From the NCBI RefSeq assembly GCF_009730915.1, contig NC_052474.1:5367501-5431500 (forward strand): 64,000 nt of DNA. The letters run 5' to 3'. This stretch comes from Dioscorea cayenensis subsp. rotundata. Its lineage: Eukaryota; Streptophyta; Magnoliopsida; Dioscoreales; Dioscoreaceae. The notes under the pieces were generated by a model. That model made no database searches. It was not told the origin of the DNA and saw only the letters and a list, made by a program, of their open reading frames with translations. A program made the position numbers and the translations under genes. This document shows, in pieces, positions 46,956 through 62,388 of this stretch. Each line of letters begins with the position of its first letter. Within the stretch, counting starts at the first letter, position 1.

Positions 46956-48173
46956 ATGACGAGCAGGCTATGGAGAATGTATGCCGATCATGTGTACAAT
47001 CGGTGGGAGAAGACGGTTCTCTGGGATATGATTGAGCCCTACCGACGTCCCCGGTCCTTTACCCCTCTCGTCTCCATCTATATCGCTGCGTTCTACACTG
47101 GCGTCATTGGCTCGGCTCTCACAGAGCAACTCTACAAGGTCCCTTTCCTTTTTTTTTTTTTCTTGGAAAAATAGATAAAGAAAATCCTTGTTTTTTTAGG
47201 CTTGGTTTTATTTACAAATTTAATTTCATGCTGCTTTATTTAAATCTTTAGTTCATATAATCCATGTCAACATTTTTTTAAGAAAAAAAAGCAACATGCA
47301 GAAGGTGAAATATGAAATTGAGATATGTTATTGTCCTTATAATTTTAATTCATTCACAGAATTCTCTGAAATTTGATTTCTGTTACAACGCGTCTCTTCA
47401 ATTCTGGGAAACTTGTTGATCCCCCATTTTTAGATATAATTATTGTTATGTATTTTTTTGTAGGATGATTGATTGATGTCATTTTATTTTATAAATTTAA
47501 TTATCAAATTGTTCAAAATGAAACTTAGAATTTTTAATGACTTGTATTTTCTCTATCAAAGAAAGCCTGAAGCTTTCCATGTGTGATTTGTTTGTACCTG
47601 CTGCATACATTTGTGGGAATAAATTCTGATTATTTTTCCACTCAATGATAGAACCATGTTTTTCTAGTTTTTCTTCATTGGAGAGTGGACATAAGAGCTT
47701 GGTTAGTGGTTACACACTATTCCTTTACATGGATAATTAACATCCAAGATAACAAATGATCAATCTGCCATCTGGTGGATCTCTCATCACTTGCTACTAT
47801 TCGCTTAAGGTGCTGCAAATGAATAGTATTTTTGAATGACAGAACACTAGATTTCACAGCCAGATTGTTTTTGTTATCTGCAACAAATACTTTCCACCGA
47901 GAAACGGATGTAGCCCCTTAACACGAAGCTTTTGAACTCCCCCTTGCTTTCCTTGTGCATATATTTGCCGTTGCTTAAGCGTCATGTATACATACATGAC
48001 CATTAATGTGTGGTTGGATTAACAGAGGCTTTGAACAGAGTTGTGATTCTTTATGCAAGCAGGAAAAGTACTGGGAGGATCATCCTGGGGAAGCAGTGCC
48101 AATCATGAGGCCAAAGTTTTATTGGGGTCCTTGGAAAATAAACAGGGGTTCTGTCTTGCCTCCCAATCAGTAG
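46956..48173 (+). CDS. Small mitochondrial-type inner-membrane protein
   Basis: 97 residues from two exons, 46956-47138 and 48063-48173, joined in phase 0. The sequence is strongly conserved in plants as I recall it: MTSRLWRMYADHVYNRWEKTV at the start, then WDMIEPYRRPRSFTP, one membrane span (VSIYIAAFYTGVIGSAL), and a C terminus with EKYWEDHPGEAVPIMRPKFYWGPW. It resembles a plant-specific mitochondrial respiratory-complex subunit (possibly the At1g67350-like complex I protein), but that link is from memory and unsure. There is no cleavable presequence; the basic N terminus plus a single span fits an inner-membrane subunit. A non-coding first exon near 46560-46722 (donor GCTG|GTAATT) and an acceptor near 46947 are likely. 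Confidence 0.8.
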
Positions 48174-50015
48174 AAGGATGACTGGCAGATAAGAATTGCA
48201 TGTGAATTGTTTTAGGGAGGGCTTTGCCATATTTTATGATCTGGTAAACTTGTCAAGAGACTTGAATTTTCTTTGAATAAAGTTGTAAAAGATGGATGGC
48301 CATGGCTTATATATAGCATACTATCTTAATTTTAGTTTATGTATGAGATTCTGCACTTTTGCTTCTTCCCTGTTCAACATAACATGAGTATAATTATCTG
48401 ACAAGAATAGTTTTAAGTTCCAGTTGATGTGAGAGATCACAAACTCTAATAATTTTGAAGCCAAACTATAGTTTACAACATTTTTTTTATGTATGTGTTG
48501 TGCTTTTAGTATTGATGGATTCAACCAACATTAGAAAATTGATTATAACGTTTGAAGCATTTCTTGATGTAGGAATTTACTTGTACTTTTCTCTTGGAAT
48601 AAAATCGATTACTTTTAGTGATAATATTAACAGAAAAAAGAAAAATACAAAACAAGAATTTCAAAAATACCAGAACAATGAATAACAGAGAGGTGAACTG
48701 TGGAAACACCAATGCTGTGGCAATAGGTTTTCTCTCTCTCTCATTACAATATATATACAATTGACATGTTTATAATGCCTTAATAGAATCTATGCTAAAA
48801 GAATAACCTAATCAAACTATCTACGAAAACCAACATGTATTAAAGATCAACATTATATGGCTTTTCTCTACCGTAAAATCTTCATGATTGGAGTAGCTTC
48901 CTTCAATAATAACCTTAATAACCCTTTATTATTAAATTTGATTAGTTTTCTTTGACAAGTTACTAGTAGTTGAAATTTTGTATATTATTCTGCAATCAAA
49001 ATGTCAATCCAACACATTATGGTTGTCCTAGTATAGTTTTTGGGATGAATTCAAAACAAAAAATTCTACTTTCTTATTGTTTTTATGAGTATTTGATGGC
49101 TTCTTAGTCTTTTGTATCATCTATACCCTTGTCGAGTAACTGAATTATACTAATATCCTTTAGAGTTTTTTTATTGCGTCTATACTCTAAGAAAAATCTG
49201 TATGCTTGCATTTATGTCCCTCAGCATATGTATGCTTTATTGAATGTTTCAGTAGTAATGGAAATGTGGGGAGTGGTAAGACATTGTCGAATTTGTTCCC
49301 CATATGTGTGCTTTTGGTTATGTATGCTTTCCATTTGTGTGTGGGCCACATTATGATTCTGTTAGTAACAAGGAGGAGCAAACTCCTAAATTCCATTTTC
49401 AATTATTAGGTTGGTAAGCTATTTAATGTAATTACATACTTTACAGAGAGCATCTGTGTAATAAAGCTATTTTGCTGGGTGCATGCATATGTATACAGAT
49501 AAAACTTAAATTCATTTGCTGTTTTTGATATGAATACGCAAACTTCCATTTTCTCATAAACAGACTGGATACTGACATTTTTTTTATATATTTGTGCACC
49601 TCCATGTTTATTGGATCATTCTTTATGCATTCAATTATAGTTTTATATCTCTCTTTTTAATTGCATCTAAACCAAGCATTGCTGTAATGAATCTTTTCAG
49701 CCCTGCTACGTATCACCATATAAACCCCCAATGTAATTGCAACATTTCTGCCTTTACTAGCCAAGTCATCTAGTGATATCATTGACTAAAACTGTGATTC
49801 TTATCTCCTGATCACTTGTTGACTTGGAATATTCAAGATTTGCTCTTTATGGCACTATATATAAACTAGATTAGCATCATATCTTCACTTCCAACTCTAC
49901 TTGTGTATTATGACACTATATCTGTGCCAGATCAACATCTTATCATTGTTTTAATGAACCCTCCCTCTTCCTATTTTTGGCAAGGGTACCATATGTCTAC
50001 ATTTACAGCGGCACC
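48174..50015. other. Intergenic, no gene seen
   Basis: 3' UTR of the small mitochondrial-type gene, then AT-rich DNA. Short open frames (such as 49174-49409) have no recognisable features. The last few hundred bases are the upstream flank of the P450 pseudogene. Confidence 0.55.
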
Positions 50016-52535
<2,520 letters not shown>

Positions 52536-53507
52536 ACAATAGTAACTCAATGCAAAATGGGAAGCTACAGAGGACGAACTTTACATGTGCCGTTTGTTTT
52601 AATAAATGGAACATGAGAAAAAGCTTTTTCTTTTTCCTGTTGAAATCTAGTTCTCAAAATCTAAAGAAGAACTAATAAAGCTTTTATTAGTTGTATGTCT
52701 TCCATGATAATAAATTATCCTAGAAGTTCTGTTTAAGAAAGTTTGGCTTAACAAATCATAAACCTTTTTTCAACATGGTACATGCTACTGATAGGTAGGA
52801 ATTAAATTTGATGGTATGGAATATGGTCGGTTACAAATACTGACAAATGAAAAAGAATTTCTTGACTTATACAAGCCCCGCTAATAAGACATAGTGTCAA
52901 TATGATTGTATCAATGTGATTAATGTTGATGACACATACAGACAAATGAGAAAGAACATCTTGACTTGACTGTATGGAACATGGTTGGAAAATTGATAAA
53001 ATAGTTGTGGTCACATTGCAGCTATGCTTTTCATCCAGACATATGGGCATGTATTCATGACAATGTTAATATGATAAGGATATTTCGTAAAATGATAAAA
53101 CTATCAAAGTGTGGTATGAATGTATGAATAATTCTGCCAAGAAAACTTTATTTTTGAGTTGTTATTCTCTTCCGTCTATAAATAGAAGTTCATATTCTGG
53201 ATCAGAGTATTCATTATTTTATTCGTCTCATCAACCAGCTTCGAAAATAAAAGTTAAAATGAGATCTTGGAGTACAGCAGGACCTGCCATATCGATATAT
53301 TAATTTATGAACAAACTAAGTGCATACACATATAGGTTCTGAAATGAGATTTGAGACACCATGCCCTTGTTAAACACTATGTATGATACTAGCCAAGGTT
53401 ATTTTATTGTCTCCGGTATTTAGTTTTCAGCTCAAAAGTTGAAGAGAAACACATGTCATTGAAAGTTTCTGCATTTAAACTTCAACCATCAGTCCTCGTC
53501 AAGCGGT
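52536..53507. other. Spacer, no gene seen
   Basis: AT-rich DNA between the P450 pseudogene and the 3' end of the bHLH gene. A direct similarity of about 100 bases (TGATGACACATACAGACAAATGAGAAAGAA-like against GGTTACAAATACTGACAAATGAAAAAGAA-like) near 52830 and 52930 suggests a small local duplication. Confidence 0.45.
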
Positions 53508-55265
53508 TTAAACTCCATGAATCAATTGGCCATCTCCAGAGTACAAACCTTCAAAGTTTACCAACTCCAGCCGTGCAACACGTTTGATAGATCTGGTCAT
53601 TGCTTCCTTGAACAACTCTTCGTACCAATCGCATGCCTGCATTCAATAGAGAAGATAATCTCTCCTAATCAAAAACAATGGCGGTGTTTCTTTAACAGCT
53701 ATGTGAAATAGAACTCAAGAGCATGACTATCTGGTGATGTTTGTCTTTGTATTTGATATATCCAACATACAAGGGGTGATAGTCTCAACTCTTGACAAAT
53801 TACTCGGACTTCAAGTTCTAACTCGGTGGGCATGGTTTGTGGTGTTTAATTAATCCACTGTGTAACTACTAATCATAGTTTTGGATTCACCAGGGGAGCC
53901 AAAACACCTAACAACAAAACATTCCCTTATGTTGTTCTTTGAGGACATTGCTCTCTGATTGTATTCTTTCACAACAATAGCTGATTTAGTTATACTATTT
54001 ATGAACGTAACGCAATTGATATTTTTTTCATGAGGAAAAAGAACAAACTATGCAGTTTTTCTTGCTCGATGCTTACCTTGATCTGGAATTCAATAGTAGC
54101 TCTAGCATGCAAGTTCATTTGTGCTGTGTGTATATTCCCATCCACTGACACCAATGCTAAAACTCTCATCTCTTTCAGGCATTCAAGTACATGGAGGACA
54201 AGGTCTATGAGAGCAGAATTCACATTCGCTGTTAGCCTCAGACTGATTTGCTGAACTTCTGATGATGGCGCAGACGCCTTAATGATTTCAACTCTTAACG
54301 TCGATCTAAAATTGGAAGCCTTCAAATGCTGTTCATTAATTTCATCAGTGGCTGGACATTTGAGTTTCATCTCTAACATTCTGTTCTCCAGCTGGAGTTC
54401 AGAGATTTGATCTTTCAAGGTCTTCAAGTAATCCTTTGTCTTCATAAGCACCGTCGCCCTGTCCTTCTGATGAAAAGTAAACAGAAATTCTTGTTGAAGA
54501 CTACAAATATTGGCACCTTAAATGAACTTGAATGCTAACTTGCATTGCATACCTTGGAACCTGGAGGAAGAAGTGATCTGAGTTGATCAAAGCTTCCGTT
54601 GAGCTTCTCTCTCCGTCTTCTCTCTGATATCATGTGGCTTACTTGGTTGCTTGTCAGTGCAGGTTCTTGATTTCTCATCTTATTAATTCTTTGCAGCATG
54701 GTGATGGATTTCTTAATCATCTTCTGGCTGTGAAGATTGGTCTTAGGATCACAATTCACTGCTGAAGCTGAAGCTAAAATTGGACTGTAAATCCTGAATG
54801 AAGTGAATTGACCATAGTTTCTTGTCTTGTCTATCAAAGACTGCATTGATGGTGATGACAAAGAAGAAGTAGAAGAAGAAGAACAGGAAGAAGGAGAAGC
54901 CGAACTGATAACAGCCACCATTGCTCTTGTAAGTACCTCATCCTCGCTTCCATCTGGCAGTTGAATGCTCCATTGCCGTCTAGGCTCTGAGCTACCTGTT
55001 GACAGAGATGGCAAAGATGACGCCGAAGAAGAGTTGCCATTGTTATCAAATTCCGACAAATCTTCAGAAAAGAATTGCATCACATCCATCTCCCTGGTTA
55101 TCTGCACATCAAGAATGCAATCAAATGAAGATCATCCATTGGAACAAGAAGAGAAATTATTGGACAAACACTTGGGAACTACTTGACCTCATTTGATCCT
55201 TCAGGTTCCCACCAAGGTAATCCTCCATTGTAAGTAAGATCAGAATCAAAGAACCACTCATCCAT
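53508..55265 (-). CDS. bHLH transcription factor, bHLH041-like
   Basis: 381 residues in four phase-0 exons on the minus strand: 55265-55188, 55101-54553, 54466-54077 and 53636-53508. The bHLH domain has the DNA-reading residues H182, E186 and R190 in HMISERRRREKLN, loop FDQLRSLLPPGSK, then KDRATVLMKTKDYLKTLKDQI as helix 2. It resembles Arabidopsis bHLH041 but lacks most of the long N-terminal part of that protein. The N terminus is short and aromatic/acidic (MDEWFFDSDL..GGLPWWEPEG), followed by Ser-rich sequence (87-125). The C-terminal part (about 245-380) has the beta-alpha pattern of an ACT-like dimerisation domain, ending DWYEELFKEAMTRSIKRVARLE. Exon 4 is far from exon 3 (440 bases) but matches the family C terminus and phase; reading through exon 3 would instead stop at about 54000. 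Confidence 0.85.
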
Positions 55266-56314
55266 TGATGCTTTTGTGATCAATTTGGACAAGGTAACAA
55301 ATTGTTTTATACCCTGTTTGATTGTCATGTCTGCATTATTATATGCAAGTTGTTGTTTAGAAAATAGCAATTAAATGGTGTTCAAACTATGAAAATTCCA
55401 GGTCCATGCTCACAAGGGTTGACGTGTGGACTTGGCCTTTAGTTGGATAAATTATGATGATAAAAATTACCCCTTAAAAATTTCTTAATTTTCGCTTGTC
55501 TTTGAATTATAGATATTTTTGAGTGTTTGTTCTAAAGAAATGGTTCTTTTAGAGACTAATTAATAATTTGGGAACACGATACACCAATATTGTTATTTTA
55601 ACCCAATGATTAAAATCTTTTTTTTTTTTTCTATTATTGGCTCCTCCAGCTTCTGGTAATATATATATATATATATATATATGAAAGAATGTGAATACCA
55701 ATATATAATCATAAATGTTAATAATGTCAATTTTACAAGATTATTCAGAATAATTTTATGAGTAACGCAGTATATATGAGCGAGAAATGTTCTTCTACAT
55801 GTGTAGGTAACCCAATCCTATAATTAGACTAAACAAGGATCAAAATTTATATTAAGGGTCAAAATTTTGATCCATTATTATTAAACAAAGAAGTTTGGAT
55901 TTTTTTTTTTTTTAAATAGATAAATCACTCACACTTTAACTCAACTTGTAAGAGCAACTTACCCCTTAATCTCTCATTTGCCCAAAGTGGTAAGTTTGGA
56001 ATTTTTCATAGAGCCGATCAATTTAATAATTATCCCATAATTCAAAATTATAAATTGATCAAAAATTTTTAACTTAGCCAGTTTGTTCAGTGAACGTTTA
56101 AAAAAAATTATTAATAAAAAAAATATATATTTATTTTTCATCAATCATTTTTAACCAGGAGATAAATTTAAAAAATATTTTGGGATAAATCAAACACATA
56201 GTCTGGATTGATAAGAAAAAAAATTTATATTATATTTTTTTTTGAAAAAGGAAATTATATTTTATTATAATTATATTACTATCATCACGTATTTTTCTCA
56301 AAGGATTTATATAT
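55266..56314. other. bHLH upstream region
   Basis: Promoter side of the bHLH gene. A TA run lies at about 55660-55682. AT-rich, no gene seen. Confidence 0.55.
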
Positions 56315-56846
56315 GAGTAATGATATATCATTACCGAATAGATTTTCCGAATAGGTTTTCTGAATGAAATGACGTATTTTTCTTTCTTTATTTTTTTTTT
56401 AGAAAAAATAATTTTTTTTATTATTTAAATCCTAAATTTAAACATTTAATCGTAAAAGATTAAATGATAAACCGAAAACCCCTCTCTAAAATCTAAACTG
56501 GAAATCACAAACTCCCGCAGGGGGTTTGTGATATCTTGTTTAGGGTTTAGGGCATAGGTTTTAGGGTTTAAGGTTGAGGACTTAGAGTTTAGGGTTTAGT
56601 ATTTATTATTTAAGGTTTAAATTTTTAAATTTTTAGGGTATAGATTTTGTAGTATTTAGGTTTATAATTTTAGATATAGTTTTATAATTTTTTTTTAATT
56701 TTAAGTATTTAAGAATTTATAAGGTTCAAATTTGAAATTTATATATAAAAAATAATGACGTGGATGAAGATGTGGATGACAAGTTGGGCATCGACGTTAT
56801 TCGAAAAACCTATTCGGTAAATCTATTAGCTAAAAATAGCACCGCT
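56315..56846. mobile_element. Foldback MITE with telomere-like interior, possibly MULE-type
   Basis: 532 bp element with inverted ends of about 55 bp. The left end contains CCGAATAGATTTTCCGAATA then GGTTTTCTGAAT; the right end in reverse has CTAATAGATTTACCGAATA then GGTTTTTCGAAT. It is flanked by ATTTATATAT on both sides (56305-56314 and 56847-56856). A 10-bp duplication would fit Mutator-like elements, though the AT-rich flank could match by chance. The inside folds back around CACAAACTCCCGCAGGGGGT at about 56507-56530 and holds four TTTAGGG units. No coding capacity. Confidence 0.7.
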
Positions 56847-56856
56847 ATTTATATAT

Positions 56857-58714
56857 ATATGTTTTGGAAAATATAGTTTTTAAAATTTAATTTTACGCCT
56901 ATTATTAAATTAACATCTATTAACAAATAACAATATTTGACAAGAGTGGTTACATTGAATATAGAAAATTCAATAAATTGTTGGGGCTTCTGCGCAAAAA
57001 GTCCAATATATTTTTTAACGCTATGTTTTTAGTATTGGTCGATCTAAAAAGACGCGAAGTTCTCACTCTTCTCCGCATTCGTTCTTCAATCCAAGGTTTG
57101 ATAGAATTTTCGATCCTTTTGATCCCTTTGTGTTTGTTTTAATTGAGATTGATTCCTTGGATTGGAATGGTTTATTGTTTTATTTTTGTTTAATTTTCGG
57201 TTGTAACCCTAGCTCGTTGCTGAATCCTGATAGAATTTTTTTTATTTGAAACCCTAATCATCCAAATTGAACACCAAATGACATTTCATGTTGGTTTTTT
57301 GATTATCGGTGTGTTGGACTGTGGAAATTTTGGTTTGTGTTTCAATGGTGGCATCTGTGGAGGATATCAAGGTAGCAATGCAAGGAGGGGATTTCGTTTT
57401 GCAAAAACTAGACTTGATTCTGCGCTTGATTTGCTAATTTTGTTTGAAAGTTATGAAATTTAATTGTGGAAACAATGCGGTAGTTAAGGATCTTGGTGAA
57501 AGATTTGATTTGAGGATGCATAGGATTTCTGGGTATTTGTTTTTGAAACATGAAGGAATGCATGGATGATTCGCTGTTGTTGTAGCTTGGTTGGTATGAA
57601 CCAAGATTAAATTAGCATCATAATGTGTGCTGAACACATCAAGGGAATTGCTTCCGTAACTCTGAAGCAAAAGAGAATGTGAGAAGGGTTGTGTGAGGAT
57701 GAATTCATCTGTATAAAAGAAACAAAAACAGTGGACAGACCAAAAAAGAGTTTGGTTATCCATTTTAGATTTTATTATGCTAAATCCATTCCAACTGATG
57801 GTTGTGTTTTACTGTAAAGAATGGACTATAAGTTACATCTTTGAACGTTGAGGATGGGCTAATACATATGATATGATACCTATTGATTGTTAAAAACATG
57901 GACGCCCGTCCTAATATAAGTACAGCCTATTTATATTTTAAGACTGTCATAGCCTTGTTAGTGAATATTATTTGAGTTTGCTGAACTATTATGAGAGATA
58001 TATGTGATGGTGAATTCTTAGTTCCTAGTTATAAAAATAATGCAGTTAAGTTCTTAATTGGCTGAATCTAGCTGTTGACATAAGTAGCTATTTATATGAT
58101 GTTAATTGTGAGTTGAATTTCATTGCATTTGTAACCATCCCTAGTATCATGGCACAACATATTTGTTCATTCATAGTTTAGAATTTCCATAGTGAGTGAT
58201 TCATTTAGCAGATTTCAAACTCTGATGATATGAGACATGTTGAATACTATTATATACACTCGTACATACCTCATGAAGAATTCTTCTTGGAATAAAGTCT
58301 AGATGATTATGCTGATGATATAAAAGTGGTATTGTTTTAATGCCATATAAGAGTCTGACATATAATTTTTGGTAATTAGTCATTTTGTCTCAGTAGTTGG
58401 ATGTGGTTGTCATGTATACATGTTCATTTGAGACACCCTTGTTATCTTGTGGCTAACAAGATAGGTATCAAAGGTTATACTAGTTAGATTGTTCAATGAG
58501 TCGAAGTTACTCATAAGCTGTCTACAAACCAAGGCATTACAGAAAACTACATCATGAACCTTGTGATAATGAGTTCCTGCAAGGATTGATTGCTTTATTC
58601 TCTGTGAATTTGATTTAGACAGTATTCTTATGAGCCAGATTTCCCAGAGCTCACTCTGTTGTCTCTGATCAAAATAGTTATTTTAATGCTATTACTTTTT
58701 TGCTTAGGGAAGTA
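56857..58714. other. Spacer, leader exon and intron of the Ala-rich gene
   Basis: The sequence changes near 57050 to CTCACTCTTCTCCGCATTCG, typical of a plant leader. A donor CAAG|GTTTGA near 57094 would pair with the acceptor TTGCTTAG at 58708, giving a leader intron of about 1.6 kb. No other gene is seen; the frame at 57278-57463 looks like chance. Confidence 0.5.
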
Positions 58715-58915
58715 ATGGAGTTAAGACCAATGGTGGCTTTGAGGGCTGTCCTCGTGGGTGGCATAGCTGCATTTGCAAAAGTGGGCGCGGCAGTGAAAGC
58801 TGCAGGAGGTGTCAAGGTGGGTGCTGCTGCAGCTGCCATGACAGCAGCTGCAACTGCTGCTGTTTCAGGAACAAATCCAGAAGGAAAGAGCACTTCCCAG
58901 AATGTCTCAAAGTGA
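58715..58915 (+). CDS. Small Ala-rich conserved plant protein
   Basis: 66 residues in one coding exon. MELRPMVALRAVLVGGIAAFA is followed by Ala/Gly/Val-rich sequence (KVGAAVKAAGGVKVGAAAAA) and a short polar tail ending SKN-like residues. Two weak hydrophobic segments could form small membrane helices. I recall short plant proteins of this type without assigned function. The ATG follows the acceptor TTGCTTAG by seven bases, which supports a spliced leader. The composition is GC-richer than the surroundings, as expected for real coding sequence. Confidence 0.65.
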   Translation: MELRPMVALRAVLVGGIAAFAKVGAAVKAAGGVKVGAAAAAMTAAATAAVSGTNPEGKSTSQNVSK

Positions 58916-60770
58916 TAAGTTAGCGCTTAGTGTCAATGGTTTCTGCAAGAACTATTGCCATAATTTTATTTGGCTTTTCTGAGTTACAAGAAGTAATTAG
59001 AATGCAGGGAAAAAAAAAAATCTTTGAATTATCTGCTATATTTCGATAAAAGAAATCCGGATGGCTTCCCGATGTATTCAGGACTATTTCCCTTTTAATA
59101 TATAAATCAGGATTAGGCAGGTGATCTGGTTGAGATCCCTAATTTTCATTATCACCCTCTGTTTTGAGATCCTTATACTGCCATCTGTAATTATGACATA
59201 TGTTGGTGACTATATTTGATACTTTCTTCTGAACTGGTTAATCTCACAATCTTTTTGGAGTACTGTCTTGGTGTTGTATTCATATCCATTGGTTTAGTTT
59301 TGTATCTTTAAGAATTTGTACTCTTCCAAACATGAAAGGGGAAAAATACTGATAATTTTATACCAATCTGGATTGTTTTAAACTGATGTTAGTGCAGTAT
59401 TTGGTTGTATGAGCTTAAAAAAGGTTAATACAGTATCATACTAAAGTTGATGCATAGTTTGGGTTTGGGCTGAATTTAGAATAAAAATATGACCAGTGTA
59501 TGTTGTTTTTTCGCAAAAAGAGCTACAAGTAGCTGAAGAAAAAGCAAGAAATACCATGCCACCTCAATGTGTAGCAACAACAACATTGAGGTGGCATGGT
59601 ATTCTTATTGTGACAATCTGGTCTATGTTGCAGTGTCAATGCTTGCTTCTATTGCACCAGGCTGCCTTGTGATTACTCAATATAAAATAATAGAGCTTCA
59701 TTAAATATTAGTATTAAAAAGGCATAGTCATTTTATATAATTTTAAAAAAAAATTGTAAACCTCCAACTCGTTTTATCTGCTTTGATTAACCGAAAACTA
59801 GCATAAAGAAAACTAGCATAGATATAATGCACAAACCACCACACAAACCTCCAACTTATTTTGTATATGTTTTTTTTTTACAAAATCGTCAAACGACGAG
59901 ATGCACCTGTTACGGTGACTTAACTGGTCTTTTAGAGATAATCCCCTTATACAACTATGAAGAAGAGAACGAAAAGTAATACTTACACACAACACTTGTA
60001 ATTTGAGAAGTTCAAACTCAAAAATTTTCAATCACAACCACAGATAGTTACCGTTGGGTTAGCCCACAATTCTTTCAATTCGTTTAAATTTTGATGTGAA
60101 TATTATTTTTTTTTATAAAATAGGCAAACTATCACACCAACTCAATATACTTCAATCATGCACCAGGGGAAAAGAGTTAACCTTTGACCTCTCACATTTA
60201 CTCAGTCTGTTACAGTAACAATGTATCAATGTTACGATGAAAGGAAGTAGTGTTTTATAACATATCTTTCTTATTTTTTTTCCTTCTCTCTCACCAATGC
60301 TCATTAAAAGAGTGGACAAAAGGATTTAGATTCCATGTAAAATCAGGTATACAAATGGACATGTTTGTGTTCTGTTTTATTAGCCAGAAGGCATAAACAC
60401 AAAACCGATACCATTTCGTCGTCTTTCCAAAATTATCTATTATAATATTATTTTGCACATATGTCCTCACAAATACTCATAATTGCATCATTTGGTTTTC
60501 AAGTTTTAATGTCTTCAACACCACTTCATAAAAATAAAAACAAAAAATTTCCTATACAACTGCCGACACAAACTCATTGTAAAATGGATATGTTATACAA
60601 ATTAATATGTGTTAACATGTCATACAAATATTATACATAAAGGGAAAAGCTCGAAGAGTGATGCCTTTGATCAAATATTTAATTATAAGTTTTACGGGGG
60701 ATGTGCATGAAAAAAAGGGAATGGTGATGAATGAATGAATGCAGTTGTGGGCATGGGCCTTTCCTTTTCT
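58916..60770. other. Intergenic with a hairpin at 59.55 kb
   Basis: 3' UTR of the small gene followed by AT-rich DNA, with the promoter of ent-kaurene oxidase at the right end. The only structured item seen is the inverted repeat at 59546-59606. Confidence 0.55.
59546..59606. repeat. Near-perfect inverted repeat, short loop
   Basis: Left arm ATACCATGCCACCTCAATGT at 59551-59570 is perfectly complementary to 59583-59602. The loop is 12 bases. Pairing continues outward for about four more bases with one bulge. It could fold as a hairpin on either strand if transcribed. Confidence 0.8.
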
Positions 60771-60777
60771 CCTATTC

Positions 60778-60800
60778 CTATATATATATATATATATATC
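60778..60800 (+). promoter_or_regulatory. TATA region of KO inside a TA microsatellite
   Basis: A run CCTATATATATATATATATA (about ten TA units) lies some 75-95 bases upstream of the KO ATG, the position expected for the TATA box. A GA-rich run (about 60834-60873) fills the leader right up to the ATG. Confidence 0.5.
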
Positions 60801-60837
60801 AATTGAAACAGAGCACTCGAATCAAGCACAGAGACTC

Positions 60838-60873
<36 letters not shown>

Positions 60874-60874
<1 letters not shown>

Positions 60875-61397
60875 TGGATGTCATCCTTTACCTTCAGAGT
60901 GTCCCGGCTGGGGCTCTAGCAGCTCTTGCTGTTGGCCTTGTCGCTGCTCCGGCCGTCGGCAAGCTTCTCATTGATAGGAAACAACCTTCTAACCTTCCTC
61001 CAGGTACTCTTTCTATCCCTCTCTTCTTCTTCTTCTTCATTTTCTTCTATTAAGCTCTGAGTAATGGAAAGTTGATGGCTTTTCCACCTCCCTTTATCTT
61101 TTTGATCTTTTTTTCCTTATTTTTTTCTATGTTTTTTTTATTATTTTGCTCTGTTAGTGTTAACATGCATTTCTTTGTATCAATTCCCAAGGCTGTGGCC
61201 AAATGCGTACATTTGGATCCTATTTGTGTCTCTTTTTCTTCTTGTTATTATTATTCTATTGAACTCAAAACAGTGGAAAGTGGATTTGTACTTGATTCCT
61301 CTGTTTGTGAGTGTGCTCTTCTCTTTCCTCTTCTATTACACTCCAAGAAGTTTCAAGTTTAGGTCTTGTTCAACAATTTGGATCCTATTTCTCTCTC

Positions 61398-61431
<34 letters not shown>

Positions 61432-62330
61432 CGCTTTTTCTTCCATCATTGAACTGCAAACAATGGAAAGTTCATGGCTTTTTCCAGCTCCCTTACATAG
61501 TCGCTTTGCCCTTTTTCTCTGCTTTCCTTCCTTTTCCGTTTTCTCCATCTATTTCCATCTCTATCGATCAATTCGTATATCTGTTTCTCTATAAGTCTGT
61601 GATTGGATTAAGTGAAAAGTGTAGGAAAAGACAAGGAAGAAAGTGATCGAAAGTGATCAAAGGTAAAGAGAAAAGGGAAATTCTTTTTCTTTGTTCACTT
61701 TGACTTGCTTATAAATTTCATTTTCTGCATTCTCAATCCAAACAAACCAAGAATTTCTGGGATTCTTACATTAGAACCTGGCTTAGGTCTAATTTGAAAA
61801 TTCAATTGTATAATTAAGTTATGAATTAGATAGATCTATCTGATTTGCACAAAAATGGACTCAAACAATTCCCACTCATTGCACAGAGCATGTTTGATCA
61901 AGCTTCTACAAAAAAAAAGTTGAGACCCAAAGTTTTAGTTTTGGTTTTTAGAATTAGATTTCAAATTCCAAGTTTGATGCATGCCTATTCTTAATTAAAA
62001 TAATAATAATAAAAGAAGTGTTTTAGGGGTTGTTCAAGCACATGCACACACACACACAATACACTTGCAGAGTTAGATATAAAGTTCTATACAATTTCAT
62101 TATTTTCTCTGCAGCTGTTCCTGGATGGCCTTTGATTGGGAATTTGCTTCAGTTGAAGGCTAAGAAACCTCATCAGACATTTGCTAAGTGGGCAGAAGTT
62201 TATGGACCAATATATTCAATCAAATTGGGATCTAACATGATGGTGGTCTTGAATTCCATTGAAGTTGTTAAAGAGGTAGATTCTTTTTGTCCTCCCTAAA
62301 TTTTCTTATTCATGATCTAAACCTTGTTGT

Positions 62331-62388
<58 letters not shown>

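Noticed and set aside
61311-61646. Frames with poly Val-Cys in KO intron 1
   Set aside because: They are translations of a GT microsatellite inside an intron.
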